NCBI GenBank assembly: GCA_934692665.1
Contig: CAKUUG010000003.1
Coordinates: 1 to 64,000, forward strand
Direction: 5' to 3'
Length of the DNA stretch: 64,000 bases
Origin: an uncultured Candidatus Melainabacteria bacterium
Lineage (GTDB): Bacteria > Cyanobacteriota > Vampirovibrionia > Gastranaerophilales > Gastranaerophilaceae
The position numbers and the translations under genes were made by a program. Shown here one piece after another: positions 15,705-24,710 of this stretch. Numbering within the stretch: the stretch's first letter is position 1; each line of letters begins with the position of its first letter. The notes under the pieces were generated by a model that worked only from the letters and a program-made list of their open reading frames with translations, was not told the DNA's origin and ran no database searches.

Positions 15705-17720
15705 ATGAAAAAATTAGTATCAACAACGCTTATTATGGCTTTGAGCCTTAGTTTACCGACTTTTGCAACTATAAGTACAAAAGCTCCTTCATCTGTTAAC
15801 AAAATCGTAGAAGAAGAAAATCTTGAACTCAAAAAAGAAATAAAAGATTCCATTGTAAAAATCTACGGAAAAGAAAAAGCACAAGAAATATATTCCAATG
15901 TAATAAAACAAGCCGAAAAATCAATCGAGCAAAGACCAAAAACTTTACTGGAACAAGATAAAACAAGGCCTTCTGATTGGTACAAAAATGAAATAATTTA
16001 TATGTTTTATGTCGATCAGTTTGGTGTTGTTTCTGACGAAAAGAAAAACACATTCAAAGACACGGTATCAATGCTAGATTATTTAGAAAATTTGGGCGTT
16101 ACAACGTTGTATATGTTGCCTTTTGCAGACAGCCCAATGAAAGATGCCGGCTTTGATGTAAAAAACCCAAAAGCAATAAATCCGGAATTAGGCGGAGAAA
16201 AGAATTTTGAAGAATTTGTTAAACAAGCAAAAAAAAGAGGCTTCAAAATAAAAGCAGATTTGGTTTTGAATCATTTTTCAGAAAGTCACGAATGGTTTCA
16301 AAATTTGATTAATGGTGACGAAAAATACCTAGATTACTTTGTTTATACAGACAAAATGCCTGAATACAAAAAATACGAAGATGCAAAAATGGGCAATGTC
16401 ATAGAATACAAAGAAAAAGACGGTACAATCACAAAAAGAAGGCTTATTTTTCCGGAAAATACAGAATCAAATTACAGAGAAGTAAAAGTAAATGACAAAT
16501 CGTATTTTTTGTATCATACTTTTTACCCGTTCCAATTGGACATAAATTGGGACAATCCTGATGTTTTGTATTATGTTTTGGATGTCATTTCTTATTGGGC
16601 AAATATTGGAGTAGATATATTCAGAATGGATGCTATTCCTTATCTTTCAAAAGAAAAAGGAACAAATGCAGAAAACCTTCCAAAAACCCATGAAATAGTA
16701 GCCCTTTTAAGTGCCTATATCCAACTGACCGCACCTTCCAGCGTAATACAGGTAGAAGCTTGTCAAATGCCAAAAGACATCTTGCATTATTTTGGAAAAG
16801 AAAGAACTGTAAATTTAAACATAGAAAACGAAACAATCCCTCTAAAACGTACTACAGAAGCACAAATTGCGTATCATTTTCCATACATGCCTGCTCTTTG
16901 GGCAAGTTTGATTACACAAGACAAAAAATACTTTATTGATGCATACAAATCAACACCAAAAATCCCAAAAACAGCTTCTTGGGGAATATTTTTAAGACTC
17001 CATGATGAACTAACGCTAGAAATGGTTAGTCCACAAGTAAGAGAACTCGTTTTTGAAAATCTGGTCGACAAAGGTGAAAGCTTCAGACAAGGTTATGGTG
17101 TATCCGGCAGGCTTGCAAATTTTTTGGACAAAAATCCAACCAGAATCGAACAAGCATTCGCTCTTTTGTTGTCTTTGCCCGGTATACCGATTATTTATTA
17201 TGGAGATGAAGTAGGAGCAGTAAACAATTTTTCTAATGCAAAAAAATCTGCACATCTGAGAGAAAAAGACGAAAATTCAAAAGAATTAAAGTCTTCTTAT
17301 GATTCTAGAGATATTCATCGTGGAAATGTTGCAAAAAAATTGTTCTTAGGCTCAACAAAAGGCTATTGGGAATTCAACTCAAAAGTTTATTCAAAAGTGC
17401 AAAATTTAATTTCATTAAGAAAAAATCTGGAAGTCTTTGCTAATGGAGATTTTGAAATATTAAAGACAGAATCAAACTTCAATCTTTCTTTTATTAGAAA
17501 AAACAAAGACAAACAAATTCTCGTCATAAATAATTTGTCAAATAGAAAACTCTTAACTGACATTTCTATCCCAAAAAACTACATTCCAAAAGAAAAAGGA
17601 ACTGTTACAAGCCTGAAAAATTTAATAAATGACAACAATATAAAAGTAAATTTATCAAATCAAAACAACAAATTGCATTTGAAATTGTCGCCTTATCAAA
17701 CAGTGTGGTTGGAGCTATAA
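15705..17720 (+). CDS. Secreted alpha-amylase family (GH13) glycoside hydrolase
   Basis: The 671-residue protein has a signal peptide (about 1-22, ending PTFAT), a helical acidic segment (30-90) and a GH13 barrel from about 90. Conserved regions in order: region I ADLVLNHFSE (about 185), region II GVDIFRMDAIPYL with the nucleophile Asp (about 307), region III VIQVEACQ with the acid Glu (about 350), and region IV LRLHDELTLEM (about 432). SLPGIPIIYYGDEVGA is the usual strand 8 segment. The C-terminus is a beta-sandwich domain C. It resembles sucrose-, trehalose- or oligosaccharide-acting GH13 enzymes rather than starch amylases, but specificity cannot be fixed. It probably degrades glycans in the periplasm or outside the cell. 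An acyltransferase gene follows after 3 bases. Confidence 0.88.
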   Translation: MKKLVSTTLIMALSLSLPTFATISTKAPSSVNKIVEEENLELKKEIKDSIVKIYGKEKAQEIYSNVIKQAEKSIEQRPKTLLEQDKTRPSDWYKNEIIYMFYVDQFGVVSDEKKNTFKDTVSMLDYLENLGVTTLYMLPFADSPMKDAGFDVKNPKAINPELGGEKNFEEFVKQAKKRGFKIKADLVLNHFSESHEWFQNLINGDEKYLDYFVYTDKMPEYKKYEDAKMGNVIEYKEKDGTITKRRLIFPENTESNYREVKVNDKSYFLYHTFYPFQLDINWDNPDVLYYVLDVISYWANIGVDIFRMDAIPYLSKEKGTNAENLPKTHEIVALLSAYIQLTAPSSVIQVEACQMPKDILHYFGKERTVNLNIENETIPLKRTTEAQIAYHFPYMPALWASLITQDKKYFIDAYKSTPKIPKTASWGIFLRLHDELTLEMVSPQVRELVFENLVDKGESFRQGYGVSGRLANFLDKNPTRIEQAFALLLSLPGIPIIYYGDEVGAVNNFSNAKKSAHLREKDENSKELKSSYDSRDIHRGNVAKKLFLGSTKGYWEFNSKVYSKVQNLISLRKNLEVFANGDFEILKTESNFNLSFIRKNKDKQILVINNLSNRKLLTDISIPKNYIPKEKGTVTSLKNLINDNNIKVNLSNQNNKLHLKLSPYQTVWLEL

Positions 17721-17723
17721 AAA

Positions 17724-18809
17724 ATGGATAAAATTTTTTCAGACAAAATAAATTTACTAAAATGTCTTGCAATTTTGCTTGTTGTATCAGGACATTTAGA
17801 ATTTTCTTTGTTTGGAATGTTTCCGCCTTATTCATTTCAATTGTCTTTGTTTTTCTTTATTTCAGGAATGTTATTCAAAGACAAATACCTCGACAATGTT
17901 TTTGTTTTTATAAAAAGAAGAATAAAGAGCCTTTTGGTTTTGTATTTTTTGTATAGTGCATTTTATTTGGTTATAACATTAATAATTGAAAAACTGACAG
18001 GCAAATTCTGGGGCATGGAATTGAGTTTAAAAAACTTTTTTATTACACCGTTTTTAAATGGTCATCAGCTTGATTTGTCTTGTCCTATGTGGTTTGTTCC
18101 GCAGTTGTTTATTGCTATGATTTCTTTTTTGTTTTTGCAAAAAATACTCAGAAAAAATTCTGAAATAGTAAAATTTGTTTTCTATTTGATTTTGGGTTTG
18201 GGTGCTATTCCTCTTGCAAAAATTTTAGAGATGAGTCCTTTAAATTTAGTTTTAATAAGAACTATGTTTGCATTGTTTTTTGTTTATTTGGGACATTTTT
18301 ATGTAAATAAAATAAAAGACAAAATAAATATCTTCACCCCCAAGATTTTGGGCATAATATTATGCATACAGGCTATTTTGTGGCATTTTAACAGAGATTT
18401 TACTCCAGAACATGGAATAGGACTTAGTTTTGTTTTAGTATGGGCAAGATTCGATAGTCAAATTATTGTACCTATATTAACGAGTTTGACCGGAATTTGG
18501 TTTTCTATGTTTTTTATAGAAATCACATACAACTACATTAAAGACATAAATTTCTTAAAATTAATCGGCGAAAACACCTATCACATTATGGCAAATCACC
18601 TTTTTGCAATGTATTTAATAACAGCCTTCATTTTACATATAAACAACATTCCTATTTCAGTCAGAAATTCTCATGACATCTATTGGATATTCAATCCTGT
18701 TCAAAATACATATTTGTACTTTGTTTTGACTATGATAAGCACGACTTATTCAGGAATGATATTAAAAAAGCTAAAGAATTTTTTATCTTCAGCTTTATTT
18801 ACAAAATAA
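17724..18809 (+). CDS. Acyltransferase family 3 membrane protein
   Basis: This 361-residue integral membrane protein has about ten hydrophobic segments. Residues about 10-55 carry the acyltransferase-3 signature LVVSGHLEFSLFGMFPP, FQLSLFFFISGMLF, including the conserved His. Such enzymes (OafA and NodX type) move acetyl or other acyl groups from the cytoplasmic side to surface glycans. The start ATG is only 3 bases after the GH13 stop, so the two are co-transcribed, which suggests a shared glycan. The family is broad; the acceptor is unknown. The gene ends convergently against pilT. Confidence 0.82.
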   Translation: MDKIFSDKINLLKCLAILLVVSGHLEFSLFGMFPPYSFQLSLFFFISGMLFKDKYLDNVFVFIKRRIKSLLVLYFLYSAFYLVITLIIEKLTGKFWGMELSLKNFFITPFLNGHQLDLSCPMWFVPQLFIAMISFLFLQKILRKNSEIVKFVFYLILGLGAIPLAKILEMSPLNLVLIRTMFALFFVYLGHFYVNKIKDKINIFTPKILGIILCIQAILWHFNRDFTPEHGIGLSFVLVWARFDSQIIVPILTSLTGIWFSMFFIEITYNYIKDINFLKLIGENTYHIMANHLFAMYLITAFILHINNIPISVRNSHDIYWIFNPVQNTYLYFVLTMISTTYSGMILKKLKNFLSSALFTK

Positions 18810-18825
18810 AATTTAAATATTAAAT

Positions 18826-19929
18826 TTAGAATTCTTCTTCTTCGCCAAAACCTGTTGTAGCAGACAATCCTAATGAACGTTTGAACTCTTCCGGTCTTTG
18901 ACATTTTGCTAGTGCATCTTTTACATCAACAGTTCTTTTCTTAACAAGTTCTTTTAGTGCCATATCAAGTGTCTGCATGCCGGAACCTGTACCTGTTTGT
19001 ATTGCTGAATATATTTGAGCTGTTTTTTGTTCACGAATAAGGTTCGCAATAGCACTATTTACAAGCATTATTTCTTGTGCCATAACACGACCTTTTTTAG
19101 AGCCATCCGGCTGCATTTTTGGTAACAAACATTGTGAAAATACAGCAACCAAACTTATTGACAATTGAAGTCTTACTTGTTGTTGTTGAACTTCCGGAAA
19201 GATATCAACAATACGGTCTATTGTTTGAGAAGCAGAAGACGTGTGCAATGTACCCAAAACCAAGTGTCCTGTTTCTGCGGCAGTTAATGCCAGTCTTACT
19301 GTTTCCAAGTCACGCATTTCACCGACCAGAATAACATCAGGGTCTTCACGAAGTGCAGATTTAAGAGCATTTGCGACAGATTTTGTATCTTGACCCAATT
19401 CACGTTGGTGAACAACGCATTTTTTAGATGGGTGGATAAATTCTATCGGGTCTTCTATTGTCAAAATATGCTCAACTCTGTTTGCATTGATGTAATCTAT
19501 CATCGCAGCAAGTGTTGTTGATTTACCTGAACCTGTAGGCCCTGTTACAAGAATCAAACCACGTGGTCTTTCTGCAACTTTTCTAACAATCTCAGGCAAT
19601 CCCAAATCTTCAAACTTTGGAGGAGTAGAATTGATTGCCCTAAATGCTGCAGCATAAGAACCTTTGTCACGATATACGTTTACACGAAAACGCCCAACAC
19701 CGTGAAGACTGTGCCCAAAGTCCAATTCCCAATTTTGTTCCAATTCACGTCTTTGGTCATTAGATAATATCGGAAAAATAATTGTTTCAACATCATCTGA
19801 TGACAAAACGGGCAAATTTGTTCTGAACAACTTTCCATCAATACGAAGTACCGGAGGCAAATTTGCCGAAATATGAATATCACTGGCTTTTTTTGATACT
19901 GCAAGCTCTAAAACTTCTTCAATTAACAT
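18826..19929 (-). CDS. pilT: Type IV pilus retraction ATPase PilT
   Basis: The 367-residue hexameric ATPase drives pilus depolymerisation and twitching. It has the N-terminal PAS-like domain, VTGPTGSGKSTTLAAMIDYIN (Walker A), the Asp box EDPIEF, Walker B region VILVGEMRDLETVRLALTAAETGH, the His box LGTLHTSSA and the retraction-associated SAIANLIRE, close to AIRNLIRE. Length matches PilT (about 345-370). GGAG lies before the ATG. It stands apart from the other pilus genes at 24711-27045 and is convergent with the acyltransferase gene. The C-terminal extension (GLSATTGFGEEEEF) is acidic. Confidence 0.95.
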   Translation of the reverse strand: MLIEEVLELAVSKKASDIHISANLPPVLRIDGKLFRTNLPVLSSDDVETIIFPILSNDQRRELEQNWELDFGHSLHGVGRFRVNVYRDKGSYAAAFRAINSTPPKFEDLGLPEIVRKVAERPRGLILVTGPTGSGKSTTLAAMIDYINANRVEHILTIEDPIEFIHPSKKCVVHQRELGQDTKSVANALKSALREDPDVILVGEMRDLETVRLALTAAETGHLVLGTLHTSSASQTIDRIVDIFPEVQQQQVRLQLSISLVAVFSQCLLPKMQPDGSKKGRVMAQEIMLVNSAIANLIREQKTAQIYSAIQTGTGSGMQTLDMALKELVKKRTVDVKDALAKCQRPEEFKRSLGLSATTGFGEEEEF

Positions 19930-20035
19930 AGTTTCTCCATAGTGTTGTTTTCAAATTCAAAAGAATTATATAATACCTAAAGTTATTATTAATCAACGAT
20001 TTAAACTATTTTATTGTGGAATTATAAAATAAAAC

Positions 20036-20065
20036 TTGTAAAACAAAATAAAATTAGAGTATAAT
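20036..20065 (+). promoter_or_regulatory. Promoter of the GGDEF/HD-GYP-like gene, leaderless
   Basis: TTGTAA (20036-20041) and TATAAT (20060-20065) are 18 bases apart, and the ATG at 20073 follows the -10 by seven bases. No ribosome binding site lies between. Confidence 0.6.
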
Positions 20066-20072
20066 CATAGCT

Positions 20073-21989
20073 ATGGGAATATTAGATTGGTTATCACAGT
20101 CAGCAAAAAAACTAAAAGATGTCGAAAACAAAATCGGCGCTGAATCTGCTGACCCTATGGAAGTGTACCAAAGAAACATTGTTTTAGAAAAAGAAATAGC
20201 ACAACGTACAGAAGAATTGCGTCTTGCTAATCAAACGCTCCTTACTCTGGAACAAGTTTGGGACATGATGAACAGTTCACGCCCATTATCTAGCGTATTA
20301 GAAACTATTGTATCCAGTTTGTATGGCGAATTTGGTTATGTTTATAGTTTCATTGCTCAAAAACAATACTCAGAAAACGGCACTTATTTTGCCTTAAAAA
20401 CTTATTTAGAAAACGATTTTGTTCACAAATTGACTTCTATTAATGGAAGCGGGATTTTTGATTTCAATTTGTATCCTGTAGAAGGCGGCGTAATCAAATA
20501 CGCTATTCAAAATAAAGAAGTCGGTTATTATATTTCTTTAAGAGAATTTATCGAAGAAAATTTCAAAAACATCGATGTTGAAAAAGTTGACGAAATTTGT
20601 GAAGAAACAAACGTAAAAACAATAATCATCATTCCAATCACCGTAAAAAATCAATTCCACGGCTTTTTGTCCGTATTTTCACCAAGAAAAGAACTAAAAG
20701 ACGACGAGTTGAGCTTTTTGAATTTATTTTCACGCCAAATAGAACTTGCAATCACTATTGCAAATTTGTTTGAAACAGTAAAAAAACAGGCAGTCACAGA
20801 CCATTTGACGAGTTTGTTTAATAGAAGATTTTTTGAAGATGCGCTTCATAGAGAAGCAACTCGCTCACTGCGTACAAAACAGCCTTTCTGCTTAATTGGA
20901 TTGGATTTAGACCATTTAAAGAGAATAAACGATACTTATGGACATTCTACAGGGGACAAAGCAATTTCTGCTATTGCGAGTGTCATCATAAATACAGCCA
21001 GAAGTGTCGACATTCCGTCCAGATATGGTGGAGAAGAATTTTTTATTATTTTACCGGGAATTGACGCTCGTGGAGGTTTGATTGCTGCAGAGCGTATCAG
21101 AAGCTCAATAGAAAGCCACAAAATCGAAGGGCTTCCAGAAGGCATAACAGCATCTCTTGGGGTTTCTTGTTTTATTGAACAAACAACAAACATAGACGAA
21201 TTGTTCGAAATGTGCGACAAAGCAATGTACACATCAAAACAAAAAGGCAGAAATCAAGTAAGTCTTGCTGATTGTGACAATGTTACTTCTTGGCAAGATG
21301 TTGCAATTGATGCTTTTGTTGACATTTTGACTCAGCATAGAATTCCATTCAACAAAAATCTTGCACAAGATTTGATTAACAAATTACAAATAAAGCAACA
21401 AGACGAAAACGGAATATCAAGCCAAGAAACGCTTTATAGCATAGTAGATACAATATCTAGAACATATTTTCCATTGTATCAAGATGGCTCTACAAAAAGC
21501 AAAGTGCTGCTTGCAACTTTAATTGCAAAAAGATTGAATTTAACAGCACCGGAAGTCGACAAACTGAAGATTTCAATGCTTTTGTATGATATAGGCAACA
21601 CAATGATGCCAAAATCAATAATGAAAAAAGCTGCACCTCTGAACAATCTGGAAAAAGCAGAAATCAGGAAACACCCTCTTTTGGCGGCAAAAGAAATTCT
21701 AAAACCGATATCTTCTGTATCCGATATTATACCGATTATTGAACAACATCACGAAAACTGGGATGGAACAGGATATCCAAATCAAAAAAAAGGCGAAGAA
21801 ATTCCTTTAATCTCGCAAATCATTCTGATTGTAGATAGTTATTTTGCAATGATTTCTTATCGTCCATATAGAAAAGCCTACGCAATAGACGAAGCAATAG
21901 CTGAAATACAATCAAATGCAAACAAAAAATATTCAAAAGAATTAACAGAAGCATTTAGTTATGCGATTGAAGAATTTAAAAAGATGTAG
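20073..21989 (+). CDS. Diguanylate cyclase with GAF-like sensor and degenerate HD-GYP domain
   Basis: The 638-residue cytoplasmic signalling protein has a short coiled coil (25-65), a GAF-like domain (about 70-230), a GGDEF domain (about 245-405) and an HD-GYP-like domain (about 430-630). The GGDEF active site is RYGGEEFFI, with an RSVD inhibitory I-site exactly five residues upstream, so c-di-GMP synthesis with product inhibition is expected. The HD-GYP part keeps HHENWDGTGYPNQKKGEEIP, but the HD dyad reads LLYDIGN, with Tyr in place of the first metal His, so hydrolysis is doubtful. Being next to pilT is suggestive, since c-di-GMP controls pili. Its 3' end overlaps the convergent mnmD gene by 14 bases. 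Confidence 0.9.
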   Translation: MGILDWLSQSAKKLKDVENKIGAESADPMEVYQRNIVLEKEIAQRTEELRLANQTLLTLEQVWDMMNSSRPLSSVLETIVSSLYGEFGYVYSFIAQKQYSENGTYFALKTYLENDFVHKLTSINGSGIFDFNLYPVEGGVIKYAIQNKEVGYYISLREFIEENFKNIDVEKVDEICEETNVKTIIIIPITVKNQFHGFLSVFSPRKELKDDELSFLNLFSRQIELAITIANLFETVKKQAVTDHLTSLFNRRFFEDALHREATRSLRTKQPFCLIGLDLDHLKRINDTYGHSTGDKAISAIASVIINTARSVDIPSRYGGEEFFIILPGIDARGGLIAAERIRSSIESHKIEGLPEGITASLGVSCFIEQTTNIDELFEMCDKAMYTSKQKGRNQVSLADCDNVTSWQDVAIDAFVDILTQHRIPFNKNLAQDLINKLQIKQQDENGISSQETLYSIVDTISRTYFPLYQDGSTKSKVLLATLIAKRLNLTAPEVDKLKISMLLYDIGNTMMPKSIMKKAAPLNNLEKAEIRKHPLLAAKEILKPISSVSDIIPIIEQHHENWDGTGYPNQKKGEEIPLISQIILIVDSYFAMISYRPYRKAYAIDEAIAEIQSNANKKYSKELTEAFSYAIEEFKKM

Positions 21990-22764
21990 GTTTGTTCTTT
22001 AATAAAGAACTGAGAGTCTTTAGGTGTGAGTTTTTGACTTCTTCTTTTCTATGATTCAAAATTTCTTCACTCGTACAAGACAGGTTTTTGTCTTTGTATG
22101 TAATTGCTGATTTTGTTTTTAGAGTTTCTATTTCAAAATCAGAAAGAGGATTTTTAATCAAATCACGATTAAAAGAAGCAACGGTTGCTATCGTTTTTGT
22201 ATCTTTTATTGTTTTTCCAACTGTTAAACCTGCTTTAAATAAAGCATTTAATACAGGTTTTGAATGATTGTATGTAGCATAAATTCCATCATATTCAAGC
22301 AATTTTGAAATAGCAAAAATAAAATCTTCACTCCACAATTCCGGCTGTTTGTAAGGAGCAAAACCATCATGGAAAATTATATTGTATTTTTTGTTCAGAG
22401 AAGGAACGATTTTTCTTGCATCATCAAAATAAAAATGAATAAAATCAGGCTTCTTTAGATTGTTTTCTATTATTTTGTCAATTTTTTCGTCAAAAAAATA
22501 TTTAAAAGACTCTCTTGCCAGTTTTTCGTCGATTTCTATACAATCAATATATTCGATTTGTTTTAGATATTGAATAGCACTTTTCGTGTTGTAACCAATG
22601 CCATAACAAATATCCAATATTCTGGGCGAATCTATCACCAAAGACGGTTCTGTAAATTTTTCGAATGCTTCTTTTTTTGCACCAAATTTTGAATGATATA
22701 TTTCATCCAGCTCTTTATTGTACAAGCCAACAGAACCGTCTTTAGTTAAAAATGTTTCATACAT
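21976..22764 (-). CDS. mnmD: MnmD-like tRNA 5-methylaminomethyl-2-thiouridine methyltransferase
   Basis: The 262-residue SAM-dependent methyltransferase matches the N-terminal MnmC(o) half as a stand-alone enzyme (MnmD), which methylates nm5s2U34 in tRNA. SAM motif: LDICYGIGYNTKSA; catalytic signature: FHDGFAPYKQPELWSEDF (the D-x-F-x-P-x-K-x-P-E-LW pattern). The N-terminal TKDGSVGLYNKELDEIYHSKFGA is also typical. There is no FAD oxidase domain. The ATG overlaps the rpoD stop (TAATG), implying translational coupling. The C-terminus overlaps the opposite-strand signalling gene. Confidence 0.87.
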   Translation of the reverse strand: MYETFLTKDGSVGLYNKELDEIYHSKFGAKKEAFEKFTEPSLVIDSPRILDICYGIGYNTKSAIQYLKQIEYIDCIEIDEKLARESFKYFFDEKIDKIIENNLKKPDFIHFYFDDARKIVPSLNKKYNIIFHDGFAPYKQPELWSEDFIFAISKLLEYDGIYATYNHSKPVLNALFKAGLTVGKTIKDTKTIATVASFNRDLIKNPLSDFEIETLKTKSAITYKDKNLSCTSEEILNHRKEEVKNSHLKTLSSLLKNKPTSF

Positions 22765-23795
22765 TATTCATCCATTCCGATGTAATTCTTTAGATTAACA
22801 GAAAGGCTCTTGTTTCTGCACATTTTTTTAAGCTTTGCAATTGCTCTTGTTTCTATTTGGCGTATTCTTTCTCTGGAAACCCCATATCTTGTGCCTATTT
22901 CATCAAGAGTTTTCTTTTGACCGTTGTTGTCCAGTCCATATCTCATAATCAACACATCTCTTTCTTTCGGGTTTAGTTGATTGAGCATATTTTGAACATC
23001 TTTTAAGAGATTTTCTTGCGTAACTTTTGTATCCGGAGTAGCGTGAGTGTCGTCTACAATAAAATCTGCAATTTTTGAAGTATCATCTTTTTGATTAACA
23101 GGGGTTTCGATTGATATTGTACCTTGTGAACTTTTCATTAATGCGGACAACTTTGAAACAGGAATGTCTACTGCAACTGCTATTTCTTCTTTTGTTGGAA
23201 CTCTGTTTAATTTTGTAGACAATTCTATTGTCGCACGTTTTATTCTGCTTAATGTTTCTATCATGTGGACAGGAAGTCTAATCATTCTTGATTTGTCTGC
23301 AATACCTCTTGTTATTGCTTGTTGAATCCACCAAGTCGCATAAGTTGAAAATTTGTATCCTTTTGAATAATCAAATTTTTCCGCTGCTTTCATTAAACCC
23401 AAATTTCCTTCTTGAATCAAATCCAAAAACGACAGGCCTCTGCCTATGTATTTTTTTGCAATCGAAACAACAAGTCGAAGATTTGCATTAATCAAAGTTT
23501 CTCTAGCTTTTTGAGAATGTTTTTCTTTTATTTGACGAGCAGCTTCCAATTCTTCTTCAAAACTCAAAAGAGGAATTTTTCCTATTTGTTGAAGATAAAT
23601 TTTAACAGAATCATCGGAAATTGCCGATTTGTAGTCTTCTTGGGGTTTGGTTTGTTGAAGTTCTACTTCGTCTTCTTCTTCACTTTGGTTTGCTATATTG
23701 TTTTCTATTTCCAAAAGTGTTTCTTCATCTAAATCATCATACAAAAAATCGCTTTTTGTTTTGGTGTTTGTTTTGTCTTTTGTTTTTTCTCTCAT
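22764..23795 (-). CDS. rpoD: RNA polymerase sigma-70 factor, RpoD/SigA type
   Basis: The 343-residue protein has an acidic N-terminus, region 1.2 ([20 protein letters not shown]), region 2 with [20 protein letters not shown] and [20 protein letters not shown] (-10 recognition), region 3 ([14 protein letters not shown]) and region 4 with [19 protein letters not shown] (-35 recognition). The missing long region 1.1 and the overall length fit cyanobacterial-type group 1 or 2 sigma factors. A GGAGTG precedes the ATG. No other sigma factor is in the window, so principal status is inferred. It is the first gene of a coupled pair with mnmD. Confidence 0.92.
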   Translation of the reverse strand: MREKTKDKTNTKTKSDFLYDDLDEETLLEIENNIANQSEEEDEVELQQTKPQEDYKSAISDDSVKIYLQQIGKIPLLSFEEELEAARQIKEKHSQKARETLINANLRLVVSIAKKYIGRGLSFLDLIQEGNLGLMKAAEKFDYSKGYKFSTYATWWIQQAITRGIADKSRMIRLPVHMIETLSRIKRATIELSTKLNRVPTKEEIAVAVDIPVSKLSALMKSSQGTISIETPVNQKDDTSKIADFIVDDTHATPDTKVTQENLLKDVQNMLNQLNPKERDVLIMRYGLDNNGQKKTLDEIGTRYGVSRERIRQIETRAIAKLKKMCRNKSLSVNLKNYIGMDE

Positions 23796-23830
23796 ATTTC
23801 ACTCCAAAGTTAGAATTATTATACTATATT

Positions 23831-24592
23831 TTAGCTTTTTGAAATAGATTTTTTCTTGATTTCTATTTGTCGTTTTGCTTCATACATAATAACCGCAGCA
23901 GCGTTTGAAACATTTAAAGATTCAAAATTTGATTCTAATTTTATTGTAAAATCAGCCTTATTAAGAATTGTCTTTGAAATACCACTACCTTCTGAACCCA
24001 TTACAACGGCAAAATTCATATCCGTATAATCAATTTCATAATAATTATCACGAGCATCCATTTTTGTTGCAATTAGCCAGTAGTCCCTTTTTTTCAACAA
24101 ATCAATACTACTGGATAAGCTAGTTGTTTTTATTATTGGAATGTAGTTTATTGCACCGGAAGAAATTTTTTCAACAGTCGCATTTAATGGACAGCTTCTG
24201 TGGTTTGATATCATAATTGCATCAAATCCGCTGGCAACGGCGGTTCTAATTATTGAGCCAAAATTGTATGGGTCAGATACCCCATCTAAAATAATAATTT
24301 TTTTAAATCCTTCACTTTCGTTGTCCAAAAAAGTATGAAGCTCAACATATTCAACAGGTGAAACAGAAGCAATTACGCCTTGAAAATTTGGTTTTTCTTC
24401 AAAATAATCTAAAAATTTGTTTAAAGAAGTTTGATTAACAACGATTTTGTTTTTATTTGCCAATTCAATAATCTTTTTCAACCTGTTGTCAAAAGAAAAA
24501 TTTTTCTGAATGTAAAGTTTATTTATTCTTTTTGGACTCTTTAATAAAATTTCATAAACAGGATTTTTCCCATAAATGTAGCAGTTTTCCAT
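23831..24592 (-). CDS. rlmB: TrmH/RlmB-type 23S rRNA 2'-O-methyltransferase
   Basis: This is a 253-residue SpoU-class (knotted) methyltransferase. The N-terminal substrate-binding domain begins YGKNPVYEILLKSPKRINKLYI. SPOUT motif 1 is LDGVSDPYNFGSIIRTA, motif 2 is VMGSEGSGISK, and motif 3 is ESLNVSNAAAVIMYEA. RlmB methylates G2251 of E. coli 23S rRNA; close relatives modify other sites, so the exact nucleotide is inferred from the domain layout. AAGGAAG precedes the ATG. It is monocistronic and divergent from the pilus operon. Confidence 0.88.
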   Translation of the reverse strand: MENCYIYGKNPVYEILLKSPKRINKLYIQKNFSFDNRLKKIIELANKNKIVVNQTSLNKFLDYFEEKPNFQGVIASVSPVEYVELHTFLDNESEGFKKIIILDGVSDPYNFGSIIRTAVASGFDAIMISNHRSCPLNATVEKISSGAINYIPIIKTTSLSSSIDLLKKRDYWLIATKMDARDNYYEIDYTDMNFAVVMGSEGSGISKTILNKADFTIKLESNFESLNVSNAAAVIMYEAKRQIEIKKKSISKS

Positions 24593-24710
24593 TTTTTTCT
24601 TCCTTATTTCTCACCTTTTTATTGTATATAATTGTAAAGTAATTTTCAAATTAATAATTATTATTGTATTATAAAAGTATAAGTAGGAAATTTTTAGAAT
24701 AAGTATAAGT

